Assembly: GCA_016721425.1 (NCBI GenBank)
Contig: JADKID010000005.1
Span: forward strand, 62,001-126,000
Direction: 5' to 3'
Length of the DNA stretch: 64,000 nucleotides
From: Bryobacterales bacterium
Lineage (GTDB): Bacteria > Acidobacteriota > Terriglobia > Bryobacterales > Bryobacteraceae
Shown one piece after another: positions 53,370 through 62,143 of this stretch. The notes under the pieces were generated by a model. The model had not been told where the DNA came from, did not search any database, and worked only from the letters and a program-made list of their open reading frames with translations. How positions within the stretch are numbered: position 1 is the stretch's first letter; each line of letters begins with the position of its first letter. Both the position numbers and the translations under genes were made by a program.

Positions 53370-54119
53370 TTGACCGCCTTTTGCGCTCTCATATTGTTCT
53401 CTGTATTCAATGGCTTACCCGCCGAATCGCGAGTGGAGGCGGGCCCCGTTGCGCTGGTTCCCGCAGCGGCTTTGGTGGCTGCGGACAAGGAACAGGATCG
53501 CGAAGGCGACATGGTGTTGAACCGCTACTTCCAGGTGAGCAAGAAGAACATCCTGCGGGGCGTCATCATGGTGGCCCACTTTGCAGGGCGGCTCCCGAAG
53601 ATGGAGAAGTCCGCCACGCTGGACGCCAAACGCCACGTCAATAAAGAAGGCGTCATCGAGTACGACACCACAGACCGCCAGGGCGACGTCACCATCCAGA
53701 AGTATCTGATCGCCACATTCATCAACGGCGAGATGGAGAACTCGGGCAAGGATACGTCCAAGGTGGCCGTCACGCGGGACAACTACAAGTTCAAGTACAA
53801 GGGCAAGCGCGAGAAGGACGGACGTCCCGTTTTCGTGTTCGAGATCAACCCCCGCAAAAACCGGGAAGGGTTGTTCAAGGGCGAGATCTGGTTGGATTCC
53901 GACACCGGCCTGACAGTGCGCGAGGCGGGGCGATTTGTGAAGAGCCCGTCGGTGTTTTTGAAGAAGGTGTACTTCGCGCGAGAGTACACGATTCGCGACG
54001 GTTTTGCGGTGCCGAAGCTGATCCAGACGGCGATTGAGACCCGGTTCTGGGGCCTGGCTGAGTTGGACATCCAATACAGCGGCTTCACGTGGGAAGACCA
54101 CCAGGCCGAGCTGAACTAG
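53370..54119 (+). CDS. Secreted hypothetical protein
   Basis: 249 residues from TTG 53370, with GATGAGGA 8 bp upstream (an in-frame ATG at 53322 is the alternative). Signal peptide (LTAFCALILFSVFNGLPAES). A strand-rich body: VLNRYFQVSKKNILRGVIMVAHF, VTIQKYLIATFINGE, VTRDNYKFKYKGKRE, PVFVFEINPRKNREGLFKGEIWL. The last pattern resembles outer-membrane-lipoprotein sorting-like (LolA/LppX) beta half-barrels. I cannot confirm the family. Followed by a bidirectional terminator. Confidence 0.7.
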   Translation: MTAFCALILFSVFNGLPAESRVEAGPVALVPAAALVAADKEQDREGDMVLNRYFQVSKKNILRGVIMVAHFAGRLPKMEKSATLDAKRHVNKEGVIEYDTTDRQGDVTIQKYLIATFINGEMENSGKDTSKVAVTRDNYKFKYKGKREKDGRPVFVFEINPRKNREGLFKGEIWLDSDTGLTVREAGRFVKSPSVFLKKVYFAREYTIRDGFAVPKLIQTAIETRFWGLAELDIQYSGFTWEDHQAELN

Positions 54120-54175
54120 AGCGTTCGCGGAGTGGTGGCAGTCCGCTCCCTGACGGTCGCGGCTCAGAACAGAAT

Positions 54176-54215
54176 ATGCAGAAAGGGCCACCCAAATGGG
54201 TGGCCCTTTCTGCAT
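54176..54215. terminator. Bidirectional hairpin terminator
   Basis: A perfect 18-bp stem (54176-54193 with 54198-54215) around an AAAT loop. It sits between two converging genes, ending 16 bp from the RRM gene stop. Only short T runs follow on the plus side. Confidence 0.85.
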
Positions 54216-54231
54216 TTGAGAGATGTTGTTG

Positions 54232-54585
54232 TTACCAGCGCGGCTCGCGCCGCCGGTTCCCACCGCCGCCGCTACCGCCGCCAAAGCCGCCGCGGTCACC
54301 GCCCCGGCCGCCGCCGCCGCCACCGCCGAAGGGGCGCTCTTCGCGAGGCCGCGCTTCGTTGACGTTCATCTTGCGGCCCCCAAAATCAGCACCGTTCAGC
54401 GCATTGATGGCACGCTCGGCTTCCTCATCGTTGCCCATCTCGACGAAAGCAAAGCCGCGAGAGCGGCCGGTTTCACGGTCCGTAATGATGCTGACGCGAT
54501 CCACGGTCCCATACGCCTCAAACAAGCCACGCACGGCGTCTTCGCTCGAGCTGAAGCTCAAATTGCCAACGAATATATTCTTCAA
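54232..54585 (-). CDS. Bacterial RRM RNA-binding protein with Gly-rich tail
   Basis: 117 residues from TTG 54585, chosen because AAGGAG lies 7 bp upstream and the chain then starts KNIFVGNLSFSSSEDAVRGLF like other RRM proteins. RNP2 is IFVGNL and RNP1 is SRGFAFVEM; both are complete. After residue 80 comes a Gly/Arg-rich tail (GGGGGGGRGGDRGGFGGGSG). Related to cold-shock-linked RNA-binding proteins (Rbp) of cyanobacteria and others. Cytoplasmic. Confidence 0.92.
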   Translation of the reverse strand: MKNIFVGNLSFSSSEDAVRGLFEAYGTVDRVSIITDRETGRSRGFAFVEMGNDEEAERAINALNGADFGGRKMNVNEARPREERPFGGGGGGGRGGDRGGFGGGSGGGGNRRREPRW

Positions 54586-54761
54586 GCAGACACTCCTTCG
54601 TATTCCAACGGCGGGCGCAGGCAGGGGAGTTGGGACAGGTGGGATAGAACGTGAGCCACAGTCAGACCTAACATACGCAGGCAATCAAAATACGCCTCAG
54701 GATAACAGAAGATGCCCGTTTTGGAAAGTGAAAAATGCCAGCAAAGGGCCATCTTTGCAGG

Positions 54762-56405
54762 CTATCGGTTGGTGACTTGGATGTAGTGGGCGCCGAAGAT
54801 CCGCCCGCCGCTGTGGAGGCGGCCTTCGATGCGGCCCGGACCGGCCGGCAGGGTGACGTTCGGGAAGATCGCCTCGCTGGCGCCGGCCGCGGCCTCTGCC
54901 TTCCAAACGGATCCTCCGAAGTCCAGTTCAGCCGTGGCGGCAGCGGCGAGTGGAGGAAATCGCAGCGCCACCTGATAGGATCCGGCCCGGCGCACGTCCA
55001 CCTCGTAGTGGCCCAAGCCGGCGGCATCCCAACTGGCGGCCGGCCCGCGCCAGTCCTGCCGGGTGAGCAGCACCGGATTCTCTTCGCGGCTGCCCAGTGC
55101 AATTTTCGGCGGGGCGTAGCCGTGGTCGCGGGCGACATCGGCGAACCAATCGTCGTAGGAGCGGCGCAGCCGCGCGACGACGTCCGGCTGCTGTGCGGCC
55201 AGGTCGCGGGTCTCGGCCGGATCGGCCGGGAGGTCGTAAAGCTCAGGGGTCTGCTTGGGGGTGCCGATCAGCTTCCATCGCTCGGTGAGCACAGCGCAGG
55301 CGCGGAAAGGCTGAGGCTGGTCGCCGCGGTGCCATTGGAAAAAGAGGCTGCGCTCCTTGGGCGGCTGGAGCAGCGATAATCCGTCGATTTTGCGTCCTTC
55401 GGGCAAGCGCGGCAAGGCCACGCCGCAGGCATCGAGGATGGTGGGCATGAGGTCAATGTGCGCGCTGATGCGCGAATCGGTGGCGCCGGCCTGAATGCGC
55501 GCGGGCCAGCGCAGGAAGCACGGTACACGGATGCCGCCCTCATAGACGGTGCCCTTTAGCCCGCGTAGATTGGCGTTGTAGCGGCTCTGCTGCGGGCCGT
55601 TGTCGGTGAGGAAGACGACGAGCGTATCGCGCTCCAGATCCAGTTCCTTGAGCCGCCCGAGCAGACGCCCCGCATTGTGATCCACGTTGGCCACCATGCC
55701 GTAGATGCGGGCCGTGGTGTCGTCCAGCCCGGCCTGCCGGTAAGGCGCCACCCACTCTTCGCCGATCTCGAGCGGAGTATGCGGCGCGTTGCAGGCGATG
55801 TAGGCAAAGAAGGGATTCCGGCGGTTGTGCTCGATGAAGCCCTGGGCGGCGTCGAAGAAGATGTCGGTGCAATAGCCGCGCCCGGTGAGAGGGCGGCCGT
55901 CGTGCTCCAATGGCGGGTCGAAGTAGCCGGTGCCGGGCGGGCTCGCCGGCTGGGCCAGGCCGCCGCCGCGGAGGGTGAGAGTCTCCTGAAAGCCCTGATC
56001 CATGGCGCGCAGGGGGTAGTTGTCGCCCAGGTGCCACTTGCCGAAGATGCCCGTGCGGTATCCGGCGAGGCGCAGACATTCGGGTAGAGTGACCTCGTCG
56101 GGGTGCATCATGGAGCGACCCAGGTATGTATCCACAACGCCGGTGCGATAGTTGTAGCGGCCGGTCATCAGGCTGGCTCGCGTGGGTGAACACACGGGGC
56201 TGGAGTGGAAGCGCGAGAACTGCACGCCCTCGCGAGCGATGCGATCGAGAGCGGGCGTCTTCAAATGCGGATTGCCGTGGAGCGACAGATCGCCATAGCC
56301 CTGATCGTCGGTCATGATGACGATGACGTTGGGGCGGCGCGCGGGCGCGGCGGCTAGCAGCGCGGGCGGGGCCGCGGCGGAAATAAGTGCGCGCCGAGTA
56401 ATCAT
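54762..56405 (-). CDS. Exported sulfatase
   Basis: 547 residues. Tat-like start (MITRRALISAAAPPALLAAA). Sulfatase core: VIVIMTDDQGYGDLSLHG, active-site CSPTRASLMTGRY (C72-x-P-x-R, to be turned into formylglycine), FGKWHLGDNYP, VVFLTDNGPQ. The C-terminal 100 residues form a beta domain not seen in simple sulfatases. Probably releases sulfate from glycans in the periplasm. Needs a maturase, which is not in the window. Lies after a 176-bp gap with no gene. Confidence 0.92.
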   Translation of the reverse strand: MITRRALISAAAPPALLAAAPARRPNVIVIMTDDQGYGDLSLHGNPHLKTPALDRIAREGVQFSRFHSSPVCSPTRASLMTGRYNYRTGVVDTYLGRSMMHPDEVTLPECLRLAGYRTGIFGKWHLGDNYPLRAMDQGFQETLTLRGGGLAQPASPPGTGYFDPPLEHDGRPLTGRGYCTDIFFDAAQGFIEHNRRNPFFAYIACNAPHTPLEIGEEWVAPYRQAGLDDTTARIYGMVANVDHNAGRLLGRLKELDLERDTLVVFLTDNGPQQSRYNANLRGLKGTVYEGGIRVPCFLRWPARIQAGATDSRISAHIDLMPTILDACGVALPRLPEGRKIDGLSLLQPPKERSLFFQWHRGDQPQPFRACAVLTERWKLIGTPKQTPELYDLPADPAETRDLAAQQPDVVARLRRSYDDWFADVARDHGYAPPKIALGSREENPVLLTRQDWRGPAASWDAAGLGHYEVDVRRAGSYQVALRFPPLAAAATAELDFGGSVWKAEAAAGASEAIFPNVTLPAGPGRIEGRLHSGGRIFGAHYIQVTNR

Positions 56406-56426
56406 TCAGGCCTACAATAACACCGC

Positions 56427-57421
56427 ATGAGACTCATCATCATTGTCACTCTCGTGCTGGCGGCCACGGCGTCCGCTCAGCCGCCCAAAGGTTATCCGAT
56501 TCTGGGTAAAGTGGTGCGGCAGAATCCCAAGCTGGACGCGCTGATTGAGCCGGGCACGCAGATGGAGATGCTGGCCAGCGGCTTTGAATGGTCCGAGGGA
56601 CCGGTTTGGGATCGCAAGGGCCAGTTTCTGCTGTTCAGCGACATCCCCAACAACGCGGTGATGAAGTGGAGCAGAGAAAAGGGTGTGGAGTTGTATCTGA
56701 AGCCCGCCGGGTATACCGGGGTGGCGCTGTACGGCAGGGAGCCCGGCAGCAACGGCCTGATTCTGGATCCGCAGGGGCGCCTGATCTCGATGGAGCACGG
56801 CGACCGGCGAGTGTCGCGCATGGAACTGAGCGGCGGCAAGGTGACGCTGGTGGATCGTTACGAGGGCAAGCGGCTGAACAGCCCGAACGACGGCGTGTTG
56901 AAATCCAATGGCGATCTGTACTTCACCGATCCGCCGTACGGCCTGGCGAAGGGGCCGGAAGATCCGAGCCGCGAGCTGGATTTCTGCGGCGTGTACCGGC
57001 TGGCCGGCGGCAAGCTGACTCTGCTGACGCGCGAGCTGACGCGCCCGAACGGCATTGCATTTTCGCCGGATGAGAAGACGCTGTACGTGGCGCAGAGCGA
57101 CCCGCAGCGGGCGATCTGGATGGCGTACCCGGTGCTGGCGGATGGTGGGATCGGCAAGGGCCGCGTGTTCGCCGACGTGACGGCGATGGTCAGCGATCAG
57201 CTGCCCGGCTTGCCAGACGGCATGAAGGTGGACCGCGAGGGGAACCTCTGGGCGACGGGTCCTGGCGGCGTGCACATATTTATGCGCCGGACGGGACGCT
57301 GCTGGGGCGGCTGGACACGGGCGAGGCGACGGCGAACGTGGCGTGGGGCGACGACGGGGCCACGCTGTATATGGGGGCGCGCTACGGACGAATAGGGGCG
57401 GGTGGCGATAGTCGGCCCTGA
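56427..57421 (+). pseudogene. SMP-30/gluconolactonase-like gene with a C-terminal frameshift
   Basis: A signal peptide (MRLIIIVTLVLAATASAQ) and a six-blade propeller with FEWSEGPVWDRKGQFLLFSDI, GSNGLILDPQGRLISMEHGDR, LNSPNDGVLKSNGDLYFTDPPYGL, RPNGIAFSPDEKTLYVAQSDPQ and LPDGMKVDREGNLWATGPGGVHIF. Then two extra bases (AT at 57282-57283) shift the frame. In the shifted frame the expected end (APDGTLLGRLDTGEATANVAWGDDGATLYMGARYG) continues to a TGA at 57419. Unshifted, the protein would end in an Arg-rich, unlike tail at 57395. Either a true mutation or a sequence error. Confidence 0.85.
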
Positions 57422-57459
57422 CGATCGCGGCAGGGGAGCGGGCGGGCGTGGCGGGTGCT

Positions 57460-57786
57460 CTAGCCCTTGGTTTTGGGGGCGACGAAATCGGGCGGGAGTT
57501 GGGCTCCGGCGCCGAAGAAGTATTCGTCCATCTGTTTGAGGATGAACTCCTGGGCTTCGGGGTTGCCGAGGTTGAGCCGGTACTCATTCATGAGCATCTT
57601 CATGTGCTCCACCCACATCTTCCAGGCTTGCTTGGAGACGTTCTCGTAGATCTTCTGGCCCATCGGGTGATTGTCGAAAGGGGACTCGTCCAGTCCGACC
57701 ATCTCTTTCCCGAACTTGACGCACATGACCTTGCGCTTGCCGGTCTCTTCTTCGTTGATTGGGGGCATACCACCGCCACATCCCAT
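57460..57786 (-). CDS. yggX: YggX-type Fe(II)-trafficking protein
   Basis: 108 residues; AAGGAGA 7 bp before ATG. The body matches YggX: VMCVKFGKEMVGLDESPF, MGQKIYENVSKQAWKMWVEHMKMLMNEYRLNL, EFILKQMDEYFFG. The conserved Cys is C22 (VMC). It also has an N-terminal extension with a second Cys (MGCGGGMPP), longer than the usual 90 residues. It helps protect iron-sulfur clusters against oxidation. Confidence 0.88.
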   Translation of the reverse strand: MGCGGGMPPINEEETGKRKVMCVKFGKEMVGLDESPFDNHPMGQKIYENVSKQAWKMWVEHMKMLMNEYRLNLGNPEAQEFILKQMDEYFFGAGAQLPPDFVAPKTKG

Positions 57787-57815
57787 GTTGCAGTCTCCTT
57801 TGATTCCAGCTTAAC

Positions 57816-58253
57816 TTAGCGGCCGGACGCGCGTTGGGTCCAGGCACAGACAGCCTGCACATCTTGAGGCGAGAGAGTCGCATCAGGGTGCAGGATCAGA
57901 TAACCCTTCATGGGCATGGCGCCGGATTGCACCTCGCGGCAGATGTCTTTGAAGGAAGTAGCGTCGTCCCAGCTATCGAGGTTCATCTTCTGGCGGCCGT
58001 CGTTGACGTGGTGGGTCAGCAGCCAGGAGACGGGCGCGATTTCGCTGTACCAGGGCCAGCGGGTGCGGTGGGAGTGGCAATCGGCGCAGGCGCGATTGAA
58101 GATGGCATCGACGGGCGGGGGCACGTCCACTTGCGCGGAGAGCGTGTTGGCGGGCGCGACAGGCGGATTGGTGCGGGCCGGGCGCACGAGTTGGATGCCG
58201 ACCAGCACCAGAGCCAGGGCGATGAGGCCCCGGCGGACAAGCTTGTGATTCAT
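57816..58253 (-). CDS. Exported haem-binding (cytochrome c-like) protein
   Basis: 145 residues from MNHKLVRRG (a GTG two codons earlier is possible). Signal/anchor (LIALALVLVGIQLVRPA), then ACADCHSHRTRWPWYSEIAPVSWL with a CxxCH haem site and the RTRWPWYS block typical of the haem-binding (PF14376-like) family. The end carries MPMKGYLILHPDATLSPQDVQAVCAW. Probably a periplasmic redox or haem protein. Follows the KAS III gene by about 12 bp. Confidence 0.82.
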   Translation of the reverse strand: MNHKLVRRGLIALALVLVGIQLVRPARTNPPVAPANTLSAQVDVPPPVDAIFNRACADCHSHRTRWPWYSEIAPVSWLLTHHVNDGRQKMNLDSWDDATSFKDICREVQSGAMPMKGYLILHPDATLSPQDVQAVCAWTQRASGR

Positions 58254-58265
58254 AGGCACCCGGAA

Positions 58266-59198
58266 TTATACGCCGCGGGCCAGCAGGGCGCCCCAGTTGA
58301 AGCCTGCGCCGAAGGCGGCGAAGACGACGGGCTCGCCCGGCTCGAAGCCGAACTCGCGGGACCACTCGGCCGCGGCGATGAGCATCGACGCGGAGGACGT
58401 ATTGCCGTACTTGCGGATATTGGAGAAGAACTTGGCGCTGGGGACGCCGAGGGCGTCGGCCACGCGATCGATGAGATTCTGATTCGCCTGGTGCATGAGG
58501 AAGGCGAGCACGTCGGGCGGGTCGATGGAGTACTGTTCCAGCAGGGAGCGGATGGCGGCTGGAATCTTGCGGGAGGCCTGGAGGATAACGCTGCGGCCGT
58601 TCATCTTGATGGGCCGGTCACATTCCAGTGTGAGGTCCTCGCTGAAGCTGCCATCGGTATTGAGGACGGAATCGACAATCTCGGCCTTGCCGCTATCAGC
58701 GGTGATGAGGCAGGCGCCGGCGCCATCGCCGAAGAGGACGGCGACGCCGCGCTCCTGGGGTTCGCGGGCGACGATGCGGGACATCTTTTCGGCGCCGATG
58801 ACGAGAATGGGGCCGAGCTGGGCGGCGAGGCGTGCGGCGAGGGAGATGCCGAAGAGGGAGCCTGCGCTGGCCATGGTGAGATCGAGGGCGGGCACGCCGG
58901 AGGCGCCCATCTTCTGGGCGGCCACGCACGCGGGACCGGGGAAGGTGCGCTCGCCGGAGCCGCTGGCGACCATCACCATGCCGAGGTCTTTGCCCTGCAT
59001 GCCGGCGCGTTGGAGACAATCGTTACCGGCGCGGGCGGCGAGATCGGCCACCATATCTTCGTCGGTGGCGAAGCGTCTCTCCTCGATGCCGGAGACGTTC
59101 TTCACCCAGGTGGAATCAGCGCCCACCCAGGAGCCGGCTTCCTCGCTGGTCACCGCCCGGATGGGCAGCCAGCAGCCAAATTCCTTTATAAATGCCAT
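58266..59198 (-). CDS. KAS III-like thiolase-fold enzyme with Ser in place of the active Cys
   Basis: 310 residues, FabH-like length. The His and Asn of the triad are present (MHQANQ, H236; YGNTSSAS, N266), but the nucleophile position reads TMASAGSL with Ser111 where FabH has Cys. The bases (AGC) are clear. In DpsC of doxorubicin synthesis a Ser fills this place and the enzyme still uses acyl-CoA or acyl transfer. Next to an acyl carrier protein gene, so it probably moves or builds an acyl group for it. Not a housekeeping fatty-acid enzyme by motif. Confidence 0.85.
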   Translation of the reverse strand: MAFIKEFGCWLPIRAVTSEEAGSWVGADSTWVKNVSGIEERRFATDEDMVADLAARAGNDCLQRAGMQGKDLGMVMVASGSGERTFPGPACVAAQKMGASGVPALDLTMASAGSLFGISLAARLAAQLGPILVIGAEKMSRIVAREPQERGVAVLFGDGAGACLITADSGKAEIVDSVLNTDGSFSEDLTLECDRPIKMNGRSVILQASRKIPAAIRSLLEQYSIDPPDVLAFLMHQANQNLIDRVADALGVPSAKFFSNIRKYGNTSSASMLIAAAEWSREFGFEPGEPVVFAAFGAGFNWGALLARGV

Positions 59199-59206
59199 GT
59201 TCGTGC

Positions 59207-59446
59207 TCAGTTCCTGGAATCGAGATACTCTTCAATGCGTTCAATGGTGTCGAACTTGCGCGGGTTGAGGTCGGAATCCGGGACCTGGATACCGAACTCT
59301 TTCTCCATGGCGCTGATCAGATCGGGCAGCCCGAAAGAATCCAGCAAGCCGGATTCAAACAGCGACTCGTCCGGGCCCGGTATGGTGTCCTGTTTGGAAA
59401 CCTTCTGGATGATCTCAATGAGTTTTGCTCGACGGTCCATTTTCAT
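59207..59446 (-). CDS. Acyl carrier protein
   Basis: 79 residues (an alternative ATG two codons in). Phosphopantetheine site LLDSFGLPDLI with Ser37; helix pattern EIIQKVSKQD then MEKEFGIQV and FDTIERIEEYLDS. DSF rather than DSL is common in carriers that do not serve general fatty-acid synthesis. It overlaps the SGNH gene end by 32 bp and is followed by KAS III after 8 bp, so it belongs to the acylation operon. Confidence 0.88.
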   Translation of the reverse strand: MKMDRRAKLIEIIQKVSKQDTIPGPDESLFESGLLDSFGLPDLISAMEKEFGIQVPDSDLNPRKFDTIERIEEYLDSRN

Positions 59447-60737
59447 TACTTCCTAGCACCTGGCGCCGCACGGATTGAAAGATGCCGTACTGGCCCATGA
59501 TCAGTTCGAAAAGTGAATCTCCAACCAGACGATACCCGGGCGAGGTGAGATGAACGTAGTCACCTTGCGCCAATCCGGCCTGTACCCATTGTTTCATGGA
59601 TCCGCGTCCGCCCATGGCCGCCCTCAAATTCCAGAAGCCGCAGCCGGAGGCGAGAGCGGCGTCGCGCTGGGCGAGGAGGATGCGTTCCAGGCCATTGGCG
59701 GGGAGGACGCGGCGGCGGGAGCGCATGAGTTGATCGGGCGCGCCGATGATGAGAATGGACGCGGCGGGGGCAGATTCGCGGATGAGGCGGACGACGCGGG
59801 TGAGGGATTCGGCGTAGGATTGCTGGGTCCAATCGGTGCGGCGGGCCTCATTGGTACCGTAGGCCAGAATGACGAGGGCGGGCGCGCGATGTTCGATGTG
59901 GCTCTTGAGCAGGACGGAGTTGGTGAGCAGGAGCAGATCCGCCTGGGCGCCATTGACGCCGAGGGTTTCCCAGGTGATGCCGCCGGGCTTTTCGAGCACC
60001 CAGCCGAAGACGCGGACGGGGTTGTCATCGAGGGTGCGGAGGACGAGATGGTGGAGGCCGGGGGCGAGTTCCTTGCGGTAGTAGCCGGGGCCGGCTTCGC
60101 CATCGGTGGTGATGGTATCGAGGATGGTGTCCTGATCCTGAAGCGTGAAGGCGCCGCCGCCGGGCTGGCGGAGGTAGAAGAACTCGAGGCTTTGGCCCTC
60201 GGCTTCGAGGGTGATGGTCTCGCCCTCGCGGCTGGTGTGGAGGCTGACGCCGCCGATGCCGTAGAGGCCGTCGCCCTCGCGATCCTGGAGTCCATCGGGC
60301 TTCCACCCGCGGGACATGGCGTTGCGCGAATCGTAGCGGCGGAAACCGGCAAAGGGCCGGCCGGCCTGGGTGAAGCCGGGGCCGCCATCGCCGAACTTCT
60401 GCTGGAAGCGGGCGCGTAGGGTGGCGGGCCAATCGTCGGAGGCCGTGTGGGAATCGCCGAACTGGAGCACGCGGAGCGGCTCGCCCGTGCCGGGCTGTTG
60501 CTGGTTGCGAAAGAGCTGTTCGTAGAAAGGCACCATGGCGGCGGCGTTCTGGATGCCGAGGTCGACAGCATCGGCCATGTGGGCCTGGACGGTTTCCGCG
60601 GCAGCGGCTTTGAGAGGGGCGGAGAGTTTGGCGGAGTTTGCGGCGGACTTTTTGACGACAGGCTTCTTCTTTTTGGCCGCGCCGGGGGCGACGGCGAGGG
60701 CGGCGGCGAGGAGCAGCGAGAGGGACGTGGCGAGCAT
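59415..60737 (-). CDS. SGNH/GDSL hydrolase, first of two paralogues (440 residues)
   Basis: Start at MLATSLSLLLAAALAVAPGA: it overlaps the upstream stop as TGATG, and earlier codons are Arg-rich antisense-like. Signal peptide, then a Lys-rich linker and a SGNH domain: block I VLQFGDSHTASDDW, block III LVILAYGTNEARR, block V DYVHLTSPGY. A beta insert (residues 130-240) sits between blocks I and III. Such enzymes act with MBOAT proteins to transfer or remove O-acyl groups on surface sugars. Confidence 0.85.
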   Translation of the reverse strand: MLATSLSLLLAAALAVAPGAAKKKKPVVKKSAANSAKLSAPLKAAAAETVQAHMADAVDLGIQNAAAMVPFYEQLFRNQQQPGTGEPLRVLQFGDSHTASDDWPATLRARFQQKFGDGGPGFTQAGRPFAGFRRYDSRNAMSRGWKPDGLQDREGDGLYGIGGVSLHTSREGETITLEAEGQSLEFFYLRQPGGGAFTLQDQDTILDTITTDGEAGPGYYRKELAPGLHHLVLRTLDDNPVRVFGWVLEKPGGITWETLGVNGAQADLLLLTNSVLLKSHIEHRAPALVILAYGTNEARRTDWTQQSYAESLTRVVRLIRESAPAASILIIGAPDQLMRSRRRVLPANGLERILLAQRDAALASGCGFWNLRAAMGGRGSMKQWVQAGLAQGDYVHLTSPGYRLVGDSLFELIMGQYGIFQSVRRQVLGSNENGPSSKTH

Positions 60738-62140
60738 CAGGGCCGGGCCTCTGTAGGAGTTGCCGCGGGCGCGGCGGTGGCGACGGCGCGCCGCAGTTGC
60801 TTGAGCTTGTAGGAGTTGTAGCCGTCCATGAGGGCCTGATAGAGCAGGGTGCCGACGATGCGGGCGCCGGCGGGCATGGGGTGGATGAAATCGGCGCTGA
60901 CGAGGCGGGGCTCGGCCATGTACCACTTGCCCATGGTGCCGGGGCCGCCCATGGCCTCGAAGGTGTTGAAGAAGGCGCAGCCGTTTTCGGCGGCGAGCTT
61001 GGCCTGGACGGAGATGAGTTTGGGGAGGGTGGTGACGGTGCCGATGGTGCCGCCGGCCTCGCGGGCGCCGCGGTCCATGGGGCTCATGATCATCACCGAG
61101 GACTCCGGCACGGCCGCGCGGACGCGGCGGATGATCTCCCGGACGTCTTTCGGATAGGTGGTCTCCACGTAGTTACGATACCCGCTCTCATTGGTGCCGT
61201 AGTTGATGATGACAAGGTCCGGCCTGGCCATCTTCAACTCTTCAATCCAGTGCTGCCCGTTGATATGGACTGCCAGCACACCGGCCCAGGTTCCATTGAG
61301 CCCGATGCTATCGTACACGACGCCGGGCCCCTCCTTGCGGAAGACGACGTTGAAGAGGCGGACGGCGCCGCGGGTGACGATGATTTTGAAGTTCTGCGCC
61401 TCGGGCGGAACGGGCCAGGTTTCTTCAGCGTCGGCGGGCTCGGGCAGATCGGTATTGAGGGTAGCCACCTCGATGTCGCCGGCCATGATCTTGACCTCGC
61501 CGCCGCCGGGCTGGCCGAAGTAGGAGAGAGTGAGTTTGGTGTGGCCGGGTTTCTTGAGCTTGATCTCGCTCTGGGCGCCGGTCTGGCCGATGAAGCTGAC
61601 GCCGCCGAGGCCATAGCGGCCGTCCTTCTGCCCCTTGAGGGTGGCAGGATCCATCTTCCAACCGCTGGCGGAGACATCGAGGCCGCGGTGGCCGTACCAG
61701 GCCCAGGGCTTGGCGATGAGGTAGGCGCCGTGGCCGGCATCGCCGAAGCGCTGCTGGATGAGGCCGCGCACGTCGGCGGTGATGAGATCGGCAGTGGTGG
61801 GCGAATCGCCGTAGTGGAGAATGCGCGTGACGGTGCCGTTCTGGAGCCGCTCGGTTTTGAGGAGCGACGCGTAGAAGTGATCCATCGTAGCGGTGGGATC
61901 GTGGATGCGGGAGCTATTGGATTTGAGTGAGACGGTATCGGGGCGGAGGCGTTCGGCCTCCTCCTGCAAGGGCTCGGCCGCACGGGCGCGGGGCTGGAAA
62001 TCGACAACGGCGGGGACGGTGGCCCATTCAAAGATGCGCCAGTTGTACCACTGGGGGATGTACTGAGGCAGGGCGATGCCGACAGCGAAGGTCGCAATGA
62101 CGAGGAACGGTTTGACGGGCCAGGGCGATTGGATCTTCAT
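60737..62140 (-). CDS. SGNH/GDSL-like hydrolase, second paralogue
   Basis: 467 residues. An N-terminal anchor (FLVIATFAVGIALPQYI), block I ILHYGDSPTTADL, block III LVIINYGTNESGY, block V DFIHPMPAG. The same beta insert occurs as in the other copy (ISVQ and FGQPGGGEVKI stretches), so the two arose by duplication. Starts 3 bp after the MBOAT stop. AlgJ/DltD-like partner role inferred. Confidence 0.85.
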   Translation of the reverse strand: MKIQSPWPVKPFLVIATFAVGIALPQYIPQWYNWRIFEWATVPAVVDFQPRARAAEPLQEEAERLRPDTVSLKSNSSRIHDPTATMDHFYASLLKTERLQNGTVTRILHYGDSPTTADLITADVRGLIQQRFGDAGHGAYLIAKPWAWYGHRGLDVSASGWKMDPATLKGQKDGRYGLGGVSFIGQTGAQSEIKLKKPGHTKLTLSYFGQPGGGEVKIMAGDIEVATLNTDLPEPADAEETWPVPPEAQNFKIIVTRGAVRLFNVVFRKEGPGVVYDSIGLNGTWAGVLAVHINGQHWIEELKMARPDLVIINYGTNESGYRNYVETTYPKDVREIIRRVRAAVPESSVMIMSPMDRGAREAGGTIGTVTTLPKLISVQAKLAAENGCAFFNTFEAMGGPGTMGKWYMAEPRLVSADFIHPMPAGARIVGTLLYQALMDGYNSYKLKQLRRAVATAAPAATPTEARP

Positions 62141-62143
62141 GCG

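Noticed and set aside
54586..54684. N-terminal extension of the RRM protein upstream of base 54585
   Set aside because: TTG at 54585 with AAGGAG upstream and the usual RRM start sequence is better.
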